The notes under the pieces are model-generated. The model searched no databases. It was not told where the DNA came from and was given only the letters and a program-made list of their open reading frames with translations. A DNA stretch of 64,000 nucleotides from Hyphomicrobiales bacterium (GTDB lineage: Bacteria; Pseudomonadota; Alphaproteobacteria; Rhizobiales; Rhizobiaceae). Of this stretch, positions 42,526-51,420 are shown one piece after another. Numbering within the stretch: the first letter of the stretch is position 1; each line of letters opens with the position of its first letter. Location: assembly GCA_900489925.1 (NCBI GenBank), contig UEHQ01000021.1, positions 62,001-126,000 of the forward strand. Reading direction: 5' to 3'. The position numbers and the translations under genes were made by a program.

Positions 42526-42695
42526 CGCCGTCTAAGCCTCACGCAGCTTCAAAAATAGGGGCACATCCGATCTATTGCTTGTACGCGGTCACCAACCCTC
42601 ACGCGAGACATTAATTAGGACACCCTAAAAATCCATCAACGATTGTGCGCGAATCGGCACGGACGACGAGATGAAGAGACTGGCCGTCCGCTCGG

Positions 42696-43586
42696 CTATT
42701 CGCCGGCACCGGCGTTCTTCTTCTCCAGATGGAGCAGCAGACCGCTATGATCCGTATCTCCGCCGCCATTCTCGACGAACTCGGCAAATTCGGACCGAAC
42801 AGCCTCCGTCAGAGGCAGTGTCAGCGACAGGCTCTCGGCCTCCGCCAGGATGTTGTTCAGGTCCTTGAGCTGCAGCCTCGAAGGGCCGGCATTACCAAAA
42901 CTGCGATCAACCATCCGCTGGCCATGCACATCCAGGATCCGGCTCTCCGCAAAGCCGCCACGGATTGCCCGGCGAAACGCCTCGCGTGAGCCGCCGCCGG
43001 CCTCGACCAGCATCATCGCCTCGGCAACTGCGCCGATCGTCACCGCAACAATCTGCTGGTTGCCGAGCTTGGCAAGCTGTCCGGTGCCGCTTGGGCCGAC
43101 ATGTGTGACACGCCCCAGCGGCGCAAAGACATCCGCCAGGTCGCTGACCAGCGCTTCATCGCCCCCCGCCATGATCGCCAGTGTCCCGGCAGCTGCCCCG
43201 ACCACGCCGCCGGAGACCGGTGCATCCAGGTGGCGTACGCCCCGCTCGGCCAGTTTGTCCGCGTGTTCGCGCGCCTGATTGGGCGATATGGAACTCGAGT
43301 CGATGACGACCGCCCCGGCGGTCAATGCGTCCGCCACGCCCTGCGAAAACAGCACGTCGCCAACCGCTTTACCGTCACTCAACATCGTGAAGACGACCGC
43401 CGCTCCGTTCACGGCAGCGGTAGGCGTATCAGCTACGACGGCTCCGTCCTGCGCAAGCGCCTCGGCCTTCGTCCTGTCCCTGTTCCAGACAGTCACCGGG
43501 AAACCCGCGCCGAGAAGCCGCCGGACCATCGGCGCGCCCATCAGTCCGGTTCCCAGAAACGCAATATTGCGCGCCTTGTCGCTCAT
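42696..43586 (-). CDS. NAD(P)-dependent beta-hydroxyacid dehydrogenase (GlxR/LtnD-like)
   Basis: 296 residues. Rossmann start NIAFLGTGLMGAPMVRRLLG, substrate motif DAPVSGGVVGAAAGTLAIMA and catalytic Lys in GPSGTGQLAKLGNQQIVAVT, all hallmarks of 3-hydroxyisobutyrate / 2-hydroxy-3-oxopropionate reductase / threonate dehydrogenases. ATG 43586 overlaps the upstream TGA (TGATG) with GGAGG at a suitable distance. With the DenD-like gene it forms a two-gene operon for C4 sugar acids; exact substrate unresolved. Confidence 0.9.
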   Translation of the reverse strand: MSDKARNIAFLGTGLMGAPMVRRLLGAGFPVTVWNRDRTKAEALAQDGAVVADTPTAAVNGAAVVFTMLSDGKAVGDVLFSQGVADALTAGAVVIDSSSISPNQAREHADKLAERGVRHLDAPVSGGVVGAAAGTLAIMAGGDEALVSDLADVFAPLGRVTHVGPSGTGQLAKLGNQQIVAVTIGAVAEAMMLVEAGGGSREAFRRAIRGGFAESRILDVHGQRMVDRSFGNAGPSRLQLKDLNNILAEAESLSLTLPLTEAVRSEFAEFVENGGGDTDHSGLLLHLEKKNAGAGE

Positions 43587-44569
43587 CAAAGCCCTCCTCC
43601 CATTTCATCATCGATATGCACGCGAATAATATCGTCGAACGAAGCATCGGCGCGGAAACCGAGCTCAGTCGCGCGCCGGGCATCGAAGGCTTGCGGCCAG
43701 CCCGCGACGATCTTCATGACCATTTCATCGGGTTCGCGACGGATGAGCGCGACGGCCTTATCGCCCGCGATGCGCCGCAGGGCCTCGATCTGCTCGCCGA
43801 CCGAAGCACAGACACCCGGCATGGTCAGACTGCGGCGAGAACCGAGCGGCTGGAGATCGATGCTTGCGGCGTGGATCAGGAAGCCAACCGCCGAACGCGG
43901 CGATGCGTGCCAGTGACGAACGGTATCCGGCACCGGAAGAATGGCAGTTTGCCCAGCCAATGGCTCGCGCAAAATCCCGGAGAAAAATCCTGACGCCGCC
44001 TTGTTCGGTTTTCCCGGCCGAATGCAGATCGTTGGCAGACGGATGCCGATGCCATCGATGAACCCGCGGCGGGTATAGTCCGCGAGCAGGAGTTCCCCCA
44101 TCGCCTTCTGGGTGCCGTAGCTCGTGAGAGGTGTCAGATTGAAGTCGTCGGGAATGACATCCGGGAATGGCGCACCGAAGACCGCGATCGACGAGGTAAA
44201 GACGACGCAAGGCCGGTAACTATCCCGAAGGTGAGCAAGGCGAATTGCCTCGAACAACGCGCGCGTCCCCTCCAGATTGATGCCATAGCCCTTCTCGAAA
44301 TCCAGCTCGGCCTCACCGGAAACGATGGCGGCCAGATGGAATATGACATCCGGGCGGGAGCTGACGATCTTCGCCGCCTGCCCCGGCATTGAAATATCAA
44401 TGGCGGCGACATCTGCCCGACCACCGAAACCTTGTGGGACGTCCGGCTCGATGACATCGACCAGCGACAGCCGTGTCACCGTCTGCCCCGCCAGCGTTCC
44501 ATCGGAAACCAGCCGGGCTGTCAGCTTTCGCCCGATCATGCCTGCAGCGCCGACAATCGCAATATGCAT
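43586..44569 (-). CDS. denD: D-erythronate dehydrogenase-like SDR epimerase/dehydratase (DenD)
   Basis: 327 residues from ATG 44569, with AAGGAGG 5 bases upstream. NAD-binding AIVGAAGMIGRKLTARLV, FHLAAIVSGEAELDFEKGYG, Ser-Tyr-Lys triad in VVFTSSIAVFGAPFPD and LTSYGTQKAMGELL, and RLPTICIRPGKPNKAASGFF, the last characteristic of DenD proteins, which oxidise D-erythronate to the 2-oxo acid. The kinase, decarboxylase and isomerase of that pathway are not in the window. Operon with the following dehydrogenase. Confidence 0.85.
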   Translation of the reverse strand: MHIAIVGAAGMIGRKLTARLVSDGTLAGQTVTRLSLVDVIEPDVPQGFGGRADVAAIDISMPGQAAKIVSSRPDVIFHLAAIVSGEAELDFEKGYGINLEGTRALFEAIRLAHLRDSYRPCVVFTSSIAVFGAPFPDVIPDDFNLTPLTSYGTQKAMGELLLADYTRRGFIDGIGIRLPTICIRPGKPNKAASGFFSGILREPLAGQTAILPVPDTVRHWHASPRSAVGFLIHAASIDLQPLGSRRSLTMPGVCASVGEQIEALRRIAGDKAVALIRREPDEMVMKIVAGWPQAFDARRATELGFRADASFDDIIRVHIDDEMGGGL

Positions 44570-44661
44570 CAATGCCTCCTTCGACCGAGACACCGCGCGA
44601 CTCCTCCCGCCCGATGTACGTCAATCAAGACATAGCCCCATGGCAGAGGCATGAAAACAGA

Positions 44662-44686
44662 AAAGGCGGAGCAATGCTCCGCCTTT
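44662..44686 (-). terminator. Intrinsic terminator of the RND efflux operon
   Basis: AAAGGCGGAGC (44662-44672) and GCTCCGCCTTT (44676-44686) pair perfectly around a 3-base loop. On the minus strand the hairpin is followed by a T-rich run, 25 bases after the RND permease stop. Confidence 0.9.
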
Positions 44687-44710
44687 CCACGTCTCGCCGC
44701 TGAGTGGGGG

Positions 44711-47700
44711 TTATTCGGCGGCGAGTCGGATGATCTCGGCTTCTTCCTCGTCGTGCTCGTGCTCCTTGTGCTGGATCAGCGGGCGGTTGCCCGACAGCTT
44801 GCGAACCATCACGTAGAAGACGGGCGTCATGAAGATGCCGAAGAAGGTGACGCCGATCATGCCCGAGAACACGGCCACACCCATGGCCGCACGCATCTCG
44901 GCACCCGCGCCGGTCGAGGTGACCAGCGGGACGACGCCCATGATGAAGGCCATGGAGGTCATCAGGATCGGGCGCAGACGCAGGCGGCTTGCCTCGATGG
45001 CAGCCTGAACCGGAGTCCGTCCTTCGAATTCCAGCTCGCGGGCGAATTCCACGATCAGGATCGCGTTCTTCGCCGACAGGCCGACAAGGACCACCAGACC
45101 GATCTGCGTGAAGATGTTGTTGTCTCCACCAGTCAGCCAGACGCCTGTCAACGCAGCCAGCACGCCCATCGGCACGATCATGATGATCGCGATCGGCAGC
45201 GCGAGGCTCTCATACTGTGCAGCGAGCACCAGGAAGACGAGCAGCAGGGCCAGCGGGAAGACGATCACGCCGGAGTTGCCAGCCAGGATCTGCTGATAGG
45301 TCAGATCCGTCCATTCGAAGCTGATGCCCTTCGGCAAGGTCTCTTCGGCGATCTTTTCGATCGCTGCCTGAGCCTGGCCGGAGGAAAAGCCCGGAGCAGG
45401 ACCGCCGTTGATATCGGCGGAGAGGAAACCGTTATAACGGTTGGTCCGCTCCGGCCCGGTTGTCGCGTTCACCTTCAGGAGCGCAGACAGCGGGATCATC
45501 TGGCCCGATGCCGAACGAACCTTCAGCTTGCCGATATCCTCGGGCTGCGCCCGGAACTTGGCATCGGCCTGAACGCGCACGCTGTAGGTGCGGCCGAAGG
45601 CGTTGAAGTCGTTGACATAGAGCGAACCGAGGTAGATCTGCAGCGTCTCGAAAACGTCGGTTACCGGGACGCCAAGTTGTTCCGCCTTCTCACGGTCGAG
45701 ATCGGCATAGAGCTGCGGAACATTGATCTGGTAGGCAGAGAAGATGCCCGTCAGCTCAGGCGTCTGGTAGGCCTTGGCGATCATCGCCTTGTTGGCCTCG
45801 TCGAGCACCTGATAGCCGAGACCGGCGCGGTCTTCGAGCTGCATCTTGAAGCCTCCCGTCGTACCGAGACCGTTGACCGGCGGCGGCGGGAACATCGCGA
45901 TGAAGGCATCCTGGATCGCCCCGAACTTCTGGTTCAGGGACATGGCGATCGCACCGCCCGAAAGCGCCGGCGACTTGCGTTCCTCGAAATCCTTCAGCGT
46001 CACGAAGACGATGCCGGCGTTCGAGGAATTGGTGAAGCCGTTGATCGACAGGCCTGGGAAGGCAATCGCATGGGCGACGCCAGGCTCCGCCATGGCGATA
46101 TCGCTCATCCGCTTGATGACGTCTTCGGTGCGGTCAAGGCTGGCGGCATCCGGCAGCTGGGCAAAGCCGATCAGATACTGCTTGTCCTGCGCCGGCACGA
46201 AGCCACCCGGCACCGCATTGAAGAGCCCGTAGGTCGCGCCTGCCAGAACCACATACACCAGCATGACGATGCTCTTGCGCGACAGCAGACCGCCGACGCC
46301 TTTGCCATAACCCCGCGAACCGGCGCCGAAGGCCTTATTGAAGCCACGGAAGAACCAGCCGAAGGCAGCGTCCATGGCGCGTGTCAGCCAGTCACGCTTG
46401 GCGTGATGGTCCTGCAGCAGCAGCGAAGCCAGAGCAGGAGACAGCGTCAGCGAATTGAAGGCCGAAATGACCGTCGAGATCGCAATCGTCAGCGCGAACT
46501 GGCGATAGAACTGTCCGGACAGACCGGAGATGAAGGCGAGCGGCACGAAAACCGCGACGAGCACCAGCGCGATCGCGATGATCGGACCAGACACTTCCTT
46601 CATGGCCTTGTAGGTGGCAGCCCGCGGGCTGAGCCCGTTCTCGATGTTTCGCTCGACGTTTTCGACAACGACGATCGCGTCATCCACCACGATACCGATC
46701 GCCAGCACGAGGCCGAAGAGACTGAGCGCGTTGATGGAGAAGCCGAAGACATACATCACCGCGAACGTGCCGATGATCGAGACCGGAACGGCAATCAGCG
46801 GGATGATCGAGGCGCGCCATGTCTGCAGAAACAGAATGACGACGATGACGACGAGCGCGATGGCTTCGAGCAGCGTGTCGACGACCTTCTCAATCGACGA
46901 ACGGACGAACTTCGTCGTGTCATAGACGATCTCGTAGCTGACACCGTCAGGCATGGCGGTCTTCAGCTCTTCCATCGTCTTCTGGACTTCGTCCGAGATC
47001 GTGATGGCGTTCGAACCCGGGGACTGGAAGACCGGGATGGCGACCGCCGGCTTGCCATCGAGGATCGAGCGCAGCGAGTAATCGGCCGCGCCGAGCTCGA
47101 TGCGGGCGACATCGCGCAGGCGGGTAATCTCGCCATTCGTACCTGTCTTGACGATGATGTTGCCGAACTGCTCAGGCGTCTGCAGACGGCCCTGCGCATT
47201 GACGTTCAGCTGCAGGTCTACGCCCGACAGGCTCGGCGAAGCGCCGATGGTGCCGGCTGCGGCCTGCACGTTCTGGCCACGGATCGCGTTGGTGACGTCG
47301 CTGGCGGCAAGGCCATGCTCGGCAGCCTTCTGCGGGTCGATCCAGACGCGCATCGAGTAGTCGCCCGAACCGAACACCTGCACCTGGCCGACGCCATCGA
47401 TGCGCGCCAGGCGGTCCTTGATGTTGAGGACGCCATAGTTGCGCAGATAGGTGATGTCGTAGCGGTTGTCAGGCGAGATCAGGTTCACGACCATCATCAG
47501 GTCGGGAGAGCTCTTGACCGTCGTGATGCCGATGGTCTTCACCTCTTCCGGCAGGCGCGGCTCGGCCTGCGACACCCGGTTCTGGACGAGCTGCTGTGCC
47601 TTGTCGGGGTCGGTGCCAAGCTTGAAGGTGACCGTCAGCGTCATGACGCCGTCAGATGTCGCCTGGCTGGACATGTAGAGCATGCCCTCGACGCCGTTGA

Positions 47701-47911
47701 TCTGCTCTTCGAGCGGTGTCGCAACCGTCTGCGCGATGACTTCCGGGTTCGCACCGGGATAGGTGGCGCGCACGACGATCGACGGCGGAACGACTTCCGG
47801 ATATTCGGAAATCGGCAGTGAACGCAGGCCAAGCAGACCGGCGACCACGATGAGGACCGATAGGACTCCGGCGAACACCGGACGGTCGACAAAGAATCTG
47901 GAGAAATTCAT
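44711..47911 (-). CDS. RND multidrug efflux permease (AcrB/MexF-type)
   Basis: 1066 residues; proton-driven inner-membrane pump. Start MNFSRFFVDRPVFAGVLSVL and PISEYPEVVPPSIVVRATYP are typical of the HAE1 family. Proton-relay residues are present: two Asp in IGIVVDDAIVVVENVERN (helix 4) and Lys in GLSAKNAILIVEFAREL (helix 10). ATG 47911 gives the standard start; the frame upstream is leader sequence. Adaptor and esterase-like genes lie upstream in the operon; no outer-membrane channel gene is nearby, so a shared TolC-type protein is assumed. Similar to Brucella BepG. Confidence 0.95.
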   Translation of the reverse strand: MNFSRFFVDRPVFAGVLSVLIVVAGLLGLRSLPISEYPEVVPPSIVVRATYPGANPEVIAQTVATPLEEQINGVEGMLYMSSQATSDGVMTLTVTFKLGTDPDKAQQLVQNRVSQAEPRLPEEVKTIGITTVKSSPDLMMVVNLISPDNRYDITYLRNYGVLNIKDRLARIDGVGQVQVFGSGDYSMRVWIDPQKAAEHGLAASDVTNAIRGQNVQAAAGTIGASPSLSGVDLQLNVNAQGRLQTPEQFGNIIVKTGTNGEITRLRDVARIELGAADYSLRSILDGKPAVAIPVFQSPGSNAITISDEVQKTMEELKTAMPDGVSYEIVYDTTKFVRSSIEKVVDTLLEAIALVVIVVILFLQTWRASIIPLIAVPVSIIGTFAVMYVFGFSINALSLFGLVLAIGIVVDDAIVVVENVERNIENGLSPRAATYKAMKEVSGPIIAIALVLVAVFVPLAFISGLSGQFYRQFALTIAISTVISAFNSLTLSPALASLLLQDHHAKRDWLTRAMDAAFGWFFRGFNKAFGAGSRGYGKGVGGLLSRKSIVMLVYVVLAGATYGLFNAVPGGFVPAQDKQYLIGFAQLPDAASLDRTEDVIKRMSDIAMAEPGVAHAIAFPGLSINGFTNSSNAGIVFVTLKDFEERKSPALSGGAIAMSLNQKFGAIQDAFIAMFPPPPVNGLGTTGGFKMQLEDRAGLGYQVLDEANKAMIAKAYQTPELTGIFSAYQINVPQLYADLDREKAEQLGVPVTDVFETLQIYLGSLYVNDFNAFGRTYSVRVQADAKFRAQPEDIGKLKVRSASGQMIPLSALLKVNATTGPERTNRYNGFLSADINGGPAPGFSSGQAQAAIEKIAEETLPKGISFEWTDLTYQQILAGNSGVIVFPLALLLVFLVLAAQYESLALPIAIIMIVPMGVLAALTGVWLTGGDNNIFTQIGLVVLVGLSAKNAILIVEFARELEFEGRTPVQAAIEASRLRLRPILMTSMAFIMGVVPLVTSTGAGAEMRAAMGVAVFSGMIGVTFFGIFMTPVFYVMVRKLSGNRPLIQHKEHEHDEEEAEIIRLAAE

Positions 47912-48034
47912 TTCAAAGCCCTCTCCGGGATGAAATTTTGGATGCAACGACCCTCTCCGGCGGTTGGGAAGCCGCCGGTGGGTCAGTTCATTTCGGAATT
48001 GCACGGAGCGCCGAAACGCTCCGGATAGTTCGGC

Positions 48035-49225
48035 TTACTGAGCCGTCGCGACTTTCTCTTCCGCCTGCGGGGCAACCACGGCACCCGGACGGATACGCTG
48101 CAGGCCATTGACGACGATCTTGTCGCCAACAGTCAGTCCGCTTTCGACGATACGCTGGCCGTCCGCAGACGGGCCGAGCTGGACCGGCCGGTAGCTGACC
48201 TTGTTTTCGGCATCGACGACGAACACGAACTTCTTGTCCTGGTCGGTGCCGATTGCGCGGTCGCTGATCAGGATCTTGTTCTCGGCCTTCGGCTCGCCCA
48301 TGCGGACACGAACGAACTGGCCGGGGATCAGCTTGCCGCCGGGATTGTCGAAGACGGCGCGAACGCCGATCGTGCCGCTGGCCGCATCAACCTGGTTGTC
48401 GATCAACTGCAGCTTGCCCTTGATCGGCGTACCCTGATCGGCGAGCGTGCCGACTTCGACGGGGATCTCTTCGAGCGCAGGCACCGCGCCATCACCAGCA
48501 GGAAGCTGGGCAAGCGCATTCGTCACCATCTCTTCGCTGGCATTGAAGCTGGCGTAGATCGGATCGACGGAAACAAGCGTCGTCAGAGCCGGAGATGCGC
48601 TGCCGTCGGCAACAAGGTTACCGACGGTCACCTCGATCTTGCCGACGCGGCCGGCGACCGGGGCGCGGACCTCGGTGTAGCCGAGCTCAAGCTGTGCCGA
48701 GCGAAGCGCCGCCTGAGCGGTGCGAAGACCGGCCTGAGCCTCGGTAAAGGCATTCTGCCGCTGGTCGAAATCGCTCTGCGAAATCGTCTTGTTGTCGGAA
48801 AGCCGGCGGCCGCGCTCGAGTTCGATCTGAGCAAGATTGACCTTGGCCTCGGCAGAGGCGGTCTGTCCTTCAGCCTGCGAAACCGCCGCCTGGTAGGGCT
48901 CCGGATCGATGGTAAAGAGCAGATCGCCGGCCTTCACCAGCGCGCCTTCGCGGAAGTGCACGGACTGGACAGCGCCGGCCACGCGTGAGCGGACCTGCAC
49001 GCGATCCACCGCTTCAAGGCGGCCCGAAAACTCCTGCCATGTCGTGACATCACGGCTGGCGACGACGGCGACCGTCACCGGCACAGCGGGAGCCTGCGCG
49101 GGTGTGGAAGCCGCCGTTGCAGTCGAGCTCATCGGCAGTTCGAAAAAGATGGCTGCGGCCGAAACGGACGCAGCAAGGCTCAGACCGGCGCCCACAAGGG
49201 CCCAGCGCTTCTTACTGGACGTCAT
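48035..49225 (-). CDS. RND periplasmic adaptor (AcrA/MexE-type)
   Basis: 396 residues; membrane-fusion protein linking pump and outer-membrane channel. N-terminal hydrophobic anchor (WALVGAGLSLAASVSAAAIF), lipoyl halves VQVRSRVAGAVQSVHFREGA and ELGYTEVRAPVAGRVGKIEV, a coiled-coil hairpin between them and a beta-barrel plus membrane-proximal domain (GKLIPGQFVRVRMGEP, GLQRIRPGAVV). It precedes the permease by 123 bases and is 37 bases after the esterase-like gene. The C-terminus keeps a Gln/Ala-rich tail. Confidence 0.94.
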   Translation of the reverse strand: MTSSKKRWALVGAGLSLAASVSAAAIFFELPMSSTATAASTPAQAPAVPVTVAVVASRDVTTWQEFSGRLEAVDRVQVRSRVAGAVQSVHFREGALVKAGDLLFTIDPEPYQAAVSQAEGQTASAEAKVNLAQIELERGRRLSDNKTISQSDFDQRQNAFTEAQAGLRTAQAALRSAQLELGYTEVRAPVAGRVGKIEVTVGNLVADGSASPALTTLVSVDPIYASFNASEEMVTNALAQLPAGDGAVPALEEIPVEVGTLADQGTPIKGKLQLIDNQVDAASGTIGVRAVFDNPGGKLIPGQFVRVRMGEPKAENKILISDRAIGTDQDKKFVFVVDAENKVSYRPVQLGPSADGQRIVESGLTVGDKIVVNGLQRIRPGAVVAPQAEEKVATAQ

Positions 49226-49262
49226 TGGTATTCTCCTTACGGCCTTCGCGGCCGAAAAATAA

Positions 49263-50084
49263 TCAGTTCGTCTTCAATGCAATGGGTTGTCTGCGCATAT
49301 CCCGAACGAAGTTTCCGAATTCGCGGCTGATGCTCTCCTGCCACTCCGGCGACTTGTCGGATGTCCCGCCATAAATCGATGGCCAACCTGCTCCGGCGGG
49401 GAGAACATGCTGGCGAACTGCAACGCCGGCCTGTTTCAGGCGGTCGGCGTAGCCAAGCGTTTCATCGCGGAGCGGGTCGTCTCCAGCGGTGAAAACCAGA
49501 GCGGGCGCAACGCCCGCAATACGCGAACAGAGACAGGGCGCCGCATAAGGATGGCAGCCGCCGCCGCTGAGATAGTGGCTCCAGCCCTCTGCCCAACGCT
49601 GGCGCATGCCGATGCTGTCGGCCTCGCGGATCGAAGCAGAGCCCATGAAGGGGTCGAGCAAGGGAGAAATCAGGATCTGGCCGTCAAGCGCGTCGGCGTA
49701 GTGGTCACGTGCCTTGAAGGCGACACCGGCGGCAATGTTGCCACCCGCTTCGTCGCCGGCCACCAGCAGCAGTGAATTGCGATCGCCGATACCGGAGGCG
49801 CGCTTGTTGGCCATGTAGGAAAACAGCGAGTAACCCACCTCAAGCGGCTTCGGGAAGACATTCCCGAGCGGCGCGTTATAGTCGGCCACGACGACGATGG
49901 CGCCGGCGCTGGCAATCGCCTCGGCGACCGGGCAATCCTGGAGGCCGGATTGCTGGAAGGCACCACCGTGAAAGTAGAGCACGATCGGTGAGCCCTTGCC
50001 GAATTCGGCGCCTTGATAGACGCGCGCGGAAACGGGGCCAATGGCCACCTTCTCCAGCACTATGTCTTTCACCTGCACCGTCAT
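49263..50084 (-). CDS. Alpha/beta-hydrolase-fold protein lacking catalytic Ser and His
   Basis: 273 residues resembling the hormone-sensitive-lipase/acetyl-esterase family: oxyanion LYFHGGAFQQSG (39-45 region), core LLLVAGDEAGGNIAAGVAFK and acid site LVFTAGDDPLRDETLGYADR. The nucleophile elbow GDSAGG reads GDEAGG, so Ser is replaced by Glu112, and the position where His is expected reads LPAGAGWPSIYG without His. Asp202/203 remain. The gene is first in the RND operon, 37 bases before the adaptor, and divergent from a LysR gene. Probably a non-catalytic ligand-binding or structural protein. Confidence 0.85.
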   Translation of the reverse strand: MTVQVKDIVLEKVAIGPVSARVYQGAEFGKGSPIVLYFHGGAFQQSGLQDCPVAEAIASAGAIVVVADYNAPLGNVFPKPLEVGYSLFSYMANKRASGIGDRNSLLLVAGDEAGGNIAAGVAFKARDHYADALDGQILISPLLDPFMGSASIREADSIGMRQRWAEGWSHYLSGGGCHPYAAPCLCSRIAGVAPALVFTAGDDPLRDETLGYADRLKQAGVAVRQHVLPAGAGWPSIYGGTSDKSPEWQESISREFGNFVRDMRRQPIALKTN

Positions 50085-50161
50085 CGTTCCGGCTTTCGCT
50101 TAATCGGAGTAAAACATATTGCGAGCCGCGACCGCTTGCAATTTCTGAAAAAAAGATATTG

Positions 50162-50181
50162 TTATTCCACTCACGGAATAA
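50162..50181. promoter_or_regulatory. Inverted repeat, candidate LysR operator of the RND operon
   Basis: TTATTCC-N6-GGAATAA, a perfect 7-base inverted repeat with the T-N11-A geometry of LysR-type operators, sits in the 170-base gap between the divergent LysR and esterase-like genes. A second imperfect pair, TGTTC (50203-50207) and GAACA (50216-50220), lies closer to the lysR start. Confidence 0.6.
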
Positions 50182-50253
50182 GTGACGCCATCGCGATTAC
50201 ACTGTTCCAAATTTCGAACAATACCGCAGTGCAACCTATTTAGGTGATTTCCG

Positions 50254-51165
50254 ATGGACCAGCTCTCGGCAATGCGCGCCTTCATCCGCGTCGTAGAGAC
50301 AGGCAATTTCACACGGGCCGCCGACACACTCGCCATGCCCAAGGCGACGGTGACCAATCTCATCCAGGGACTTGAAGCACATCTTCACACCAAGCTTCTG
50401 AACCGCACCACCCGCCGGGTCATGGTGACGACCGACGGCGCGCTTTACTACGAGCGCGCGGCACAGATCGTATCGGAACTCGAAGAACTCGATGGCAGCC
50501 TGACAAACTCGCAGGGTCTTCCGGGCGGACGCCTGCGCGTCGAGATGGCCGGCGCTTTCGCCGACTGGATCGTCGTACCTTCGCTCTGTGATTTCTATCA
50601 GAAATATCCCGATATCCGCATCGATCTCGGTGTTGGCGACCGGACCGTGGACTATCTCGCCGAGAACGTCGACTGCGCGCTCCGCGCCGGCACACCGGCG
50701 GACCAATCGCTGATCGCAAGGCGCGTTTCGGAAGTGGATCTGATTACCTGCGCCTCACCCCTCTACCTCGAGAAGTTCGGCAAGCCGGAACGGCCGGAAG
50801 ATCTTGAAAACGCTCATTATTCCGTAAGCTACTTTCGCGCACAGACCAACCGGACGCTTCCATTCGAATTCCGCAAGGACAACGAAAATCTCGAGGTCAA
50901 TCCGCGCTACATGGTATCCGTCAACGATAGCCGGACCTTTGTAACGGCCGCGTTGACCGGCCTCGGGATCGCCCAGCTGCCGCGCTTCATGATCCGCGAT
51001 GCACTGGCAAAGGGCGAACTGATACCCGTGCTGCCGGAATGGACCCGCGAACCACTCGCCCTCTATATCGTCTACCCGCCGAACCGCCACCTCAGCAACA
51101 AGGTGCGCGTCTTCGTCGATTGGCTGGTCAAGCTGCTGGTCGATGCCAAGCTCAACGACGCGTGA
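50254..51165 (+). CDS. LysR-type transcriptional regulator
   Basis: 303 residues. Winged helix-turn-helix at the N-terminus (LSAMRAFIRVVETGNFTRAA, then ATVTNLIQGLEAHLHTKLLN and RTTRRVMVTTDG) and a substrate-binding domain from about residue 90 (GRLRVEMAGAFADWIVVPSL onward). The sequence belongs to the subgroup whose members regulate neighbouring divergent oxidoreductase or efflux genes. It is divergent from the RND operon with a clear inverted repeat between, so it probably regulates that operon. Inducer unknown. Confidence 0.92.
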   Translation: MDQLSAMRAFIRVVETGNFTRAADTLAMPKATVTNLIQGLEAHLHTKLLNRTTRRVMVTTDGALYYERAAQIVSELEELDGSLTNSQGLPGGRLRVEMAGAFADWIVVPSLCDFYQKYPDIRIDLGVGDRTVDYLAENVDCALRAGTPADQSLIARRVSEVDLITCASPLYLEKFGKPERPEDLENAHYSVSYFRAQTNRTLPFEFRKDNENLEVNPRYMVSVNDSRTFVTAALTGLGIAQLPRFMIRDALAKGELIPVLPEWTREPLALYIVYPPNRHLSNKVRVFVDWLVKLLVDAKLNDA

Positions 51166-51185
51166 AAGATAGGGCGTGAAAACAA

Positions 51186-51222
51186 TTGCGGCCCGGAAGG
51201 GAGTTCCTTCGACGGGCCGCAA
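51186..51222 (+). terminator. Hairpin downstream of lysR gene
   Basis: TTGCGGCCCG (51186-51195) pairs with CGGGCCGCAA (51213-51222), and inner GAAGG/CCTTC extends the stem. No T-run follows, so it may be a Rho-assisted or mRNA-protecting hairpin rather than a classic terminator. Confidence 0.5.
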
Positions 51223-51420
51223 CTGTCTGGGTATCGAATTTCCTTCAGACCCATCCATACCACCAGGGTAAATGGCACGGCCGGTATCTGAGAACCTGGC
51301 GCCCGGAGTTGGAGGCCTCCCGTCGCCCTTACCTTTCTAATATAAGCGCAGAATTTGCCTTTTGTAAGGGCTGATTCGTGCACAGCACGTATTCAAAAAT
51401 GGAACAGTGCGGCCTAAGCG

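Noticed and set aside
44651..47821. A 1056-codon plus-strand frame opposite the RND permease
   Set aside because: The translation is His/Arg/Asp-rich, typical of an antisense shadow; the minus strand encodes a complete RND pump.
49238..49262. Small GC hairpin between the esterase-like and adaptor genes
   Set aside because: The stem is only 4-5 bases and no T-run follows in the transcribed direction, so a terminator or attenuator is not supported.
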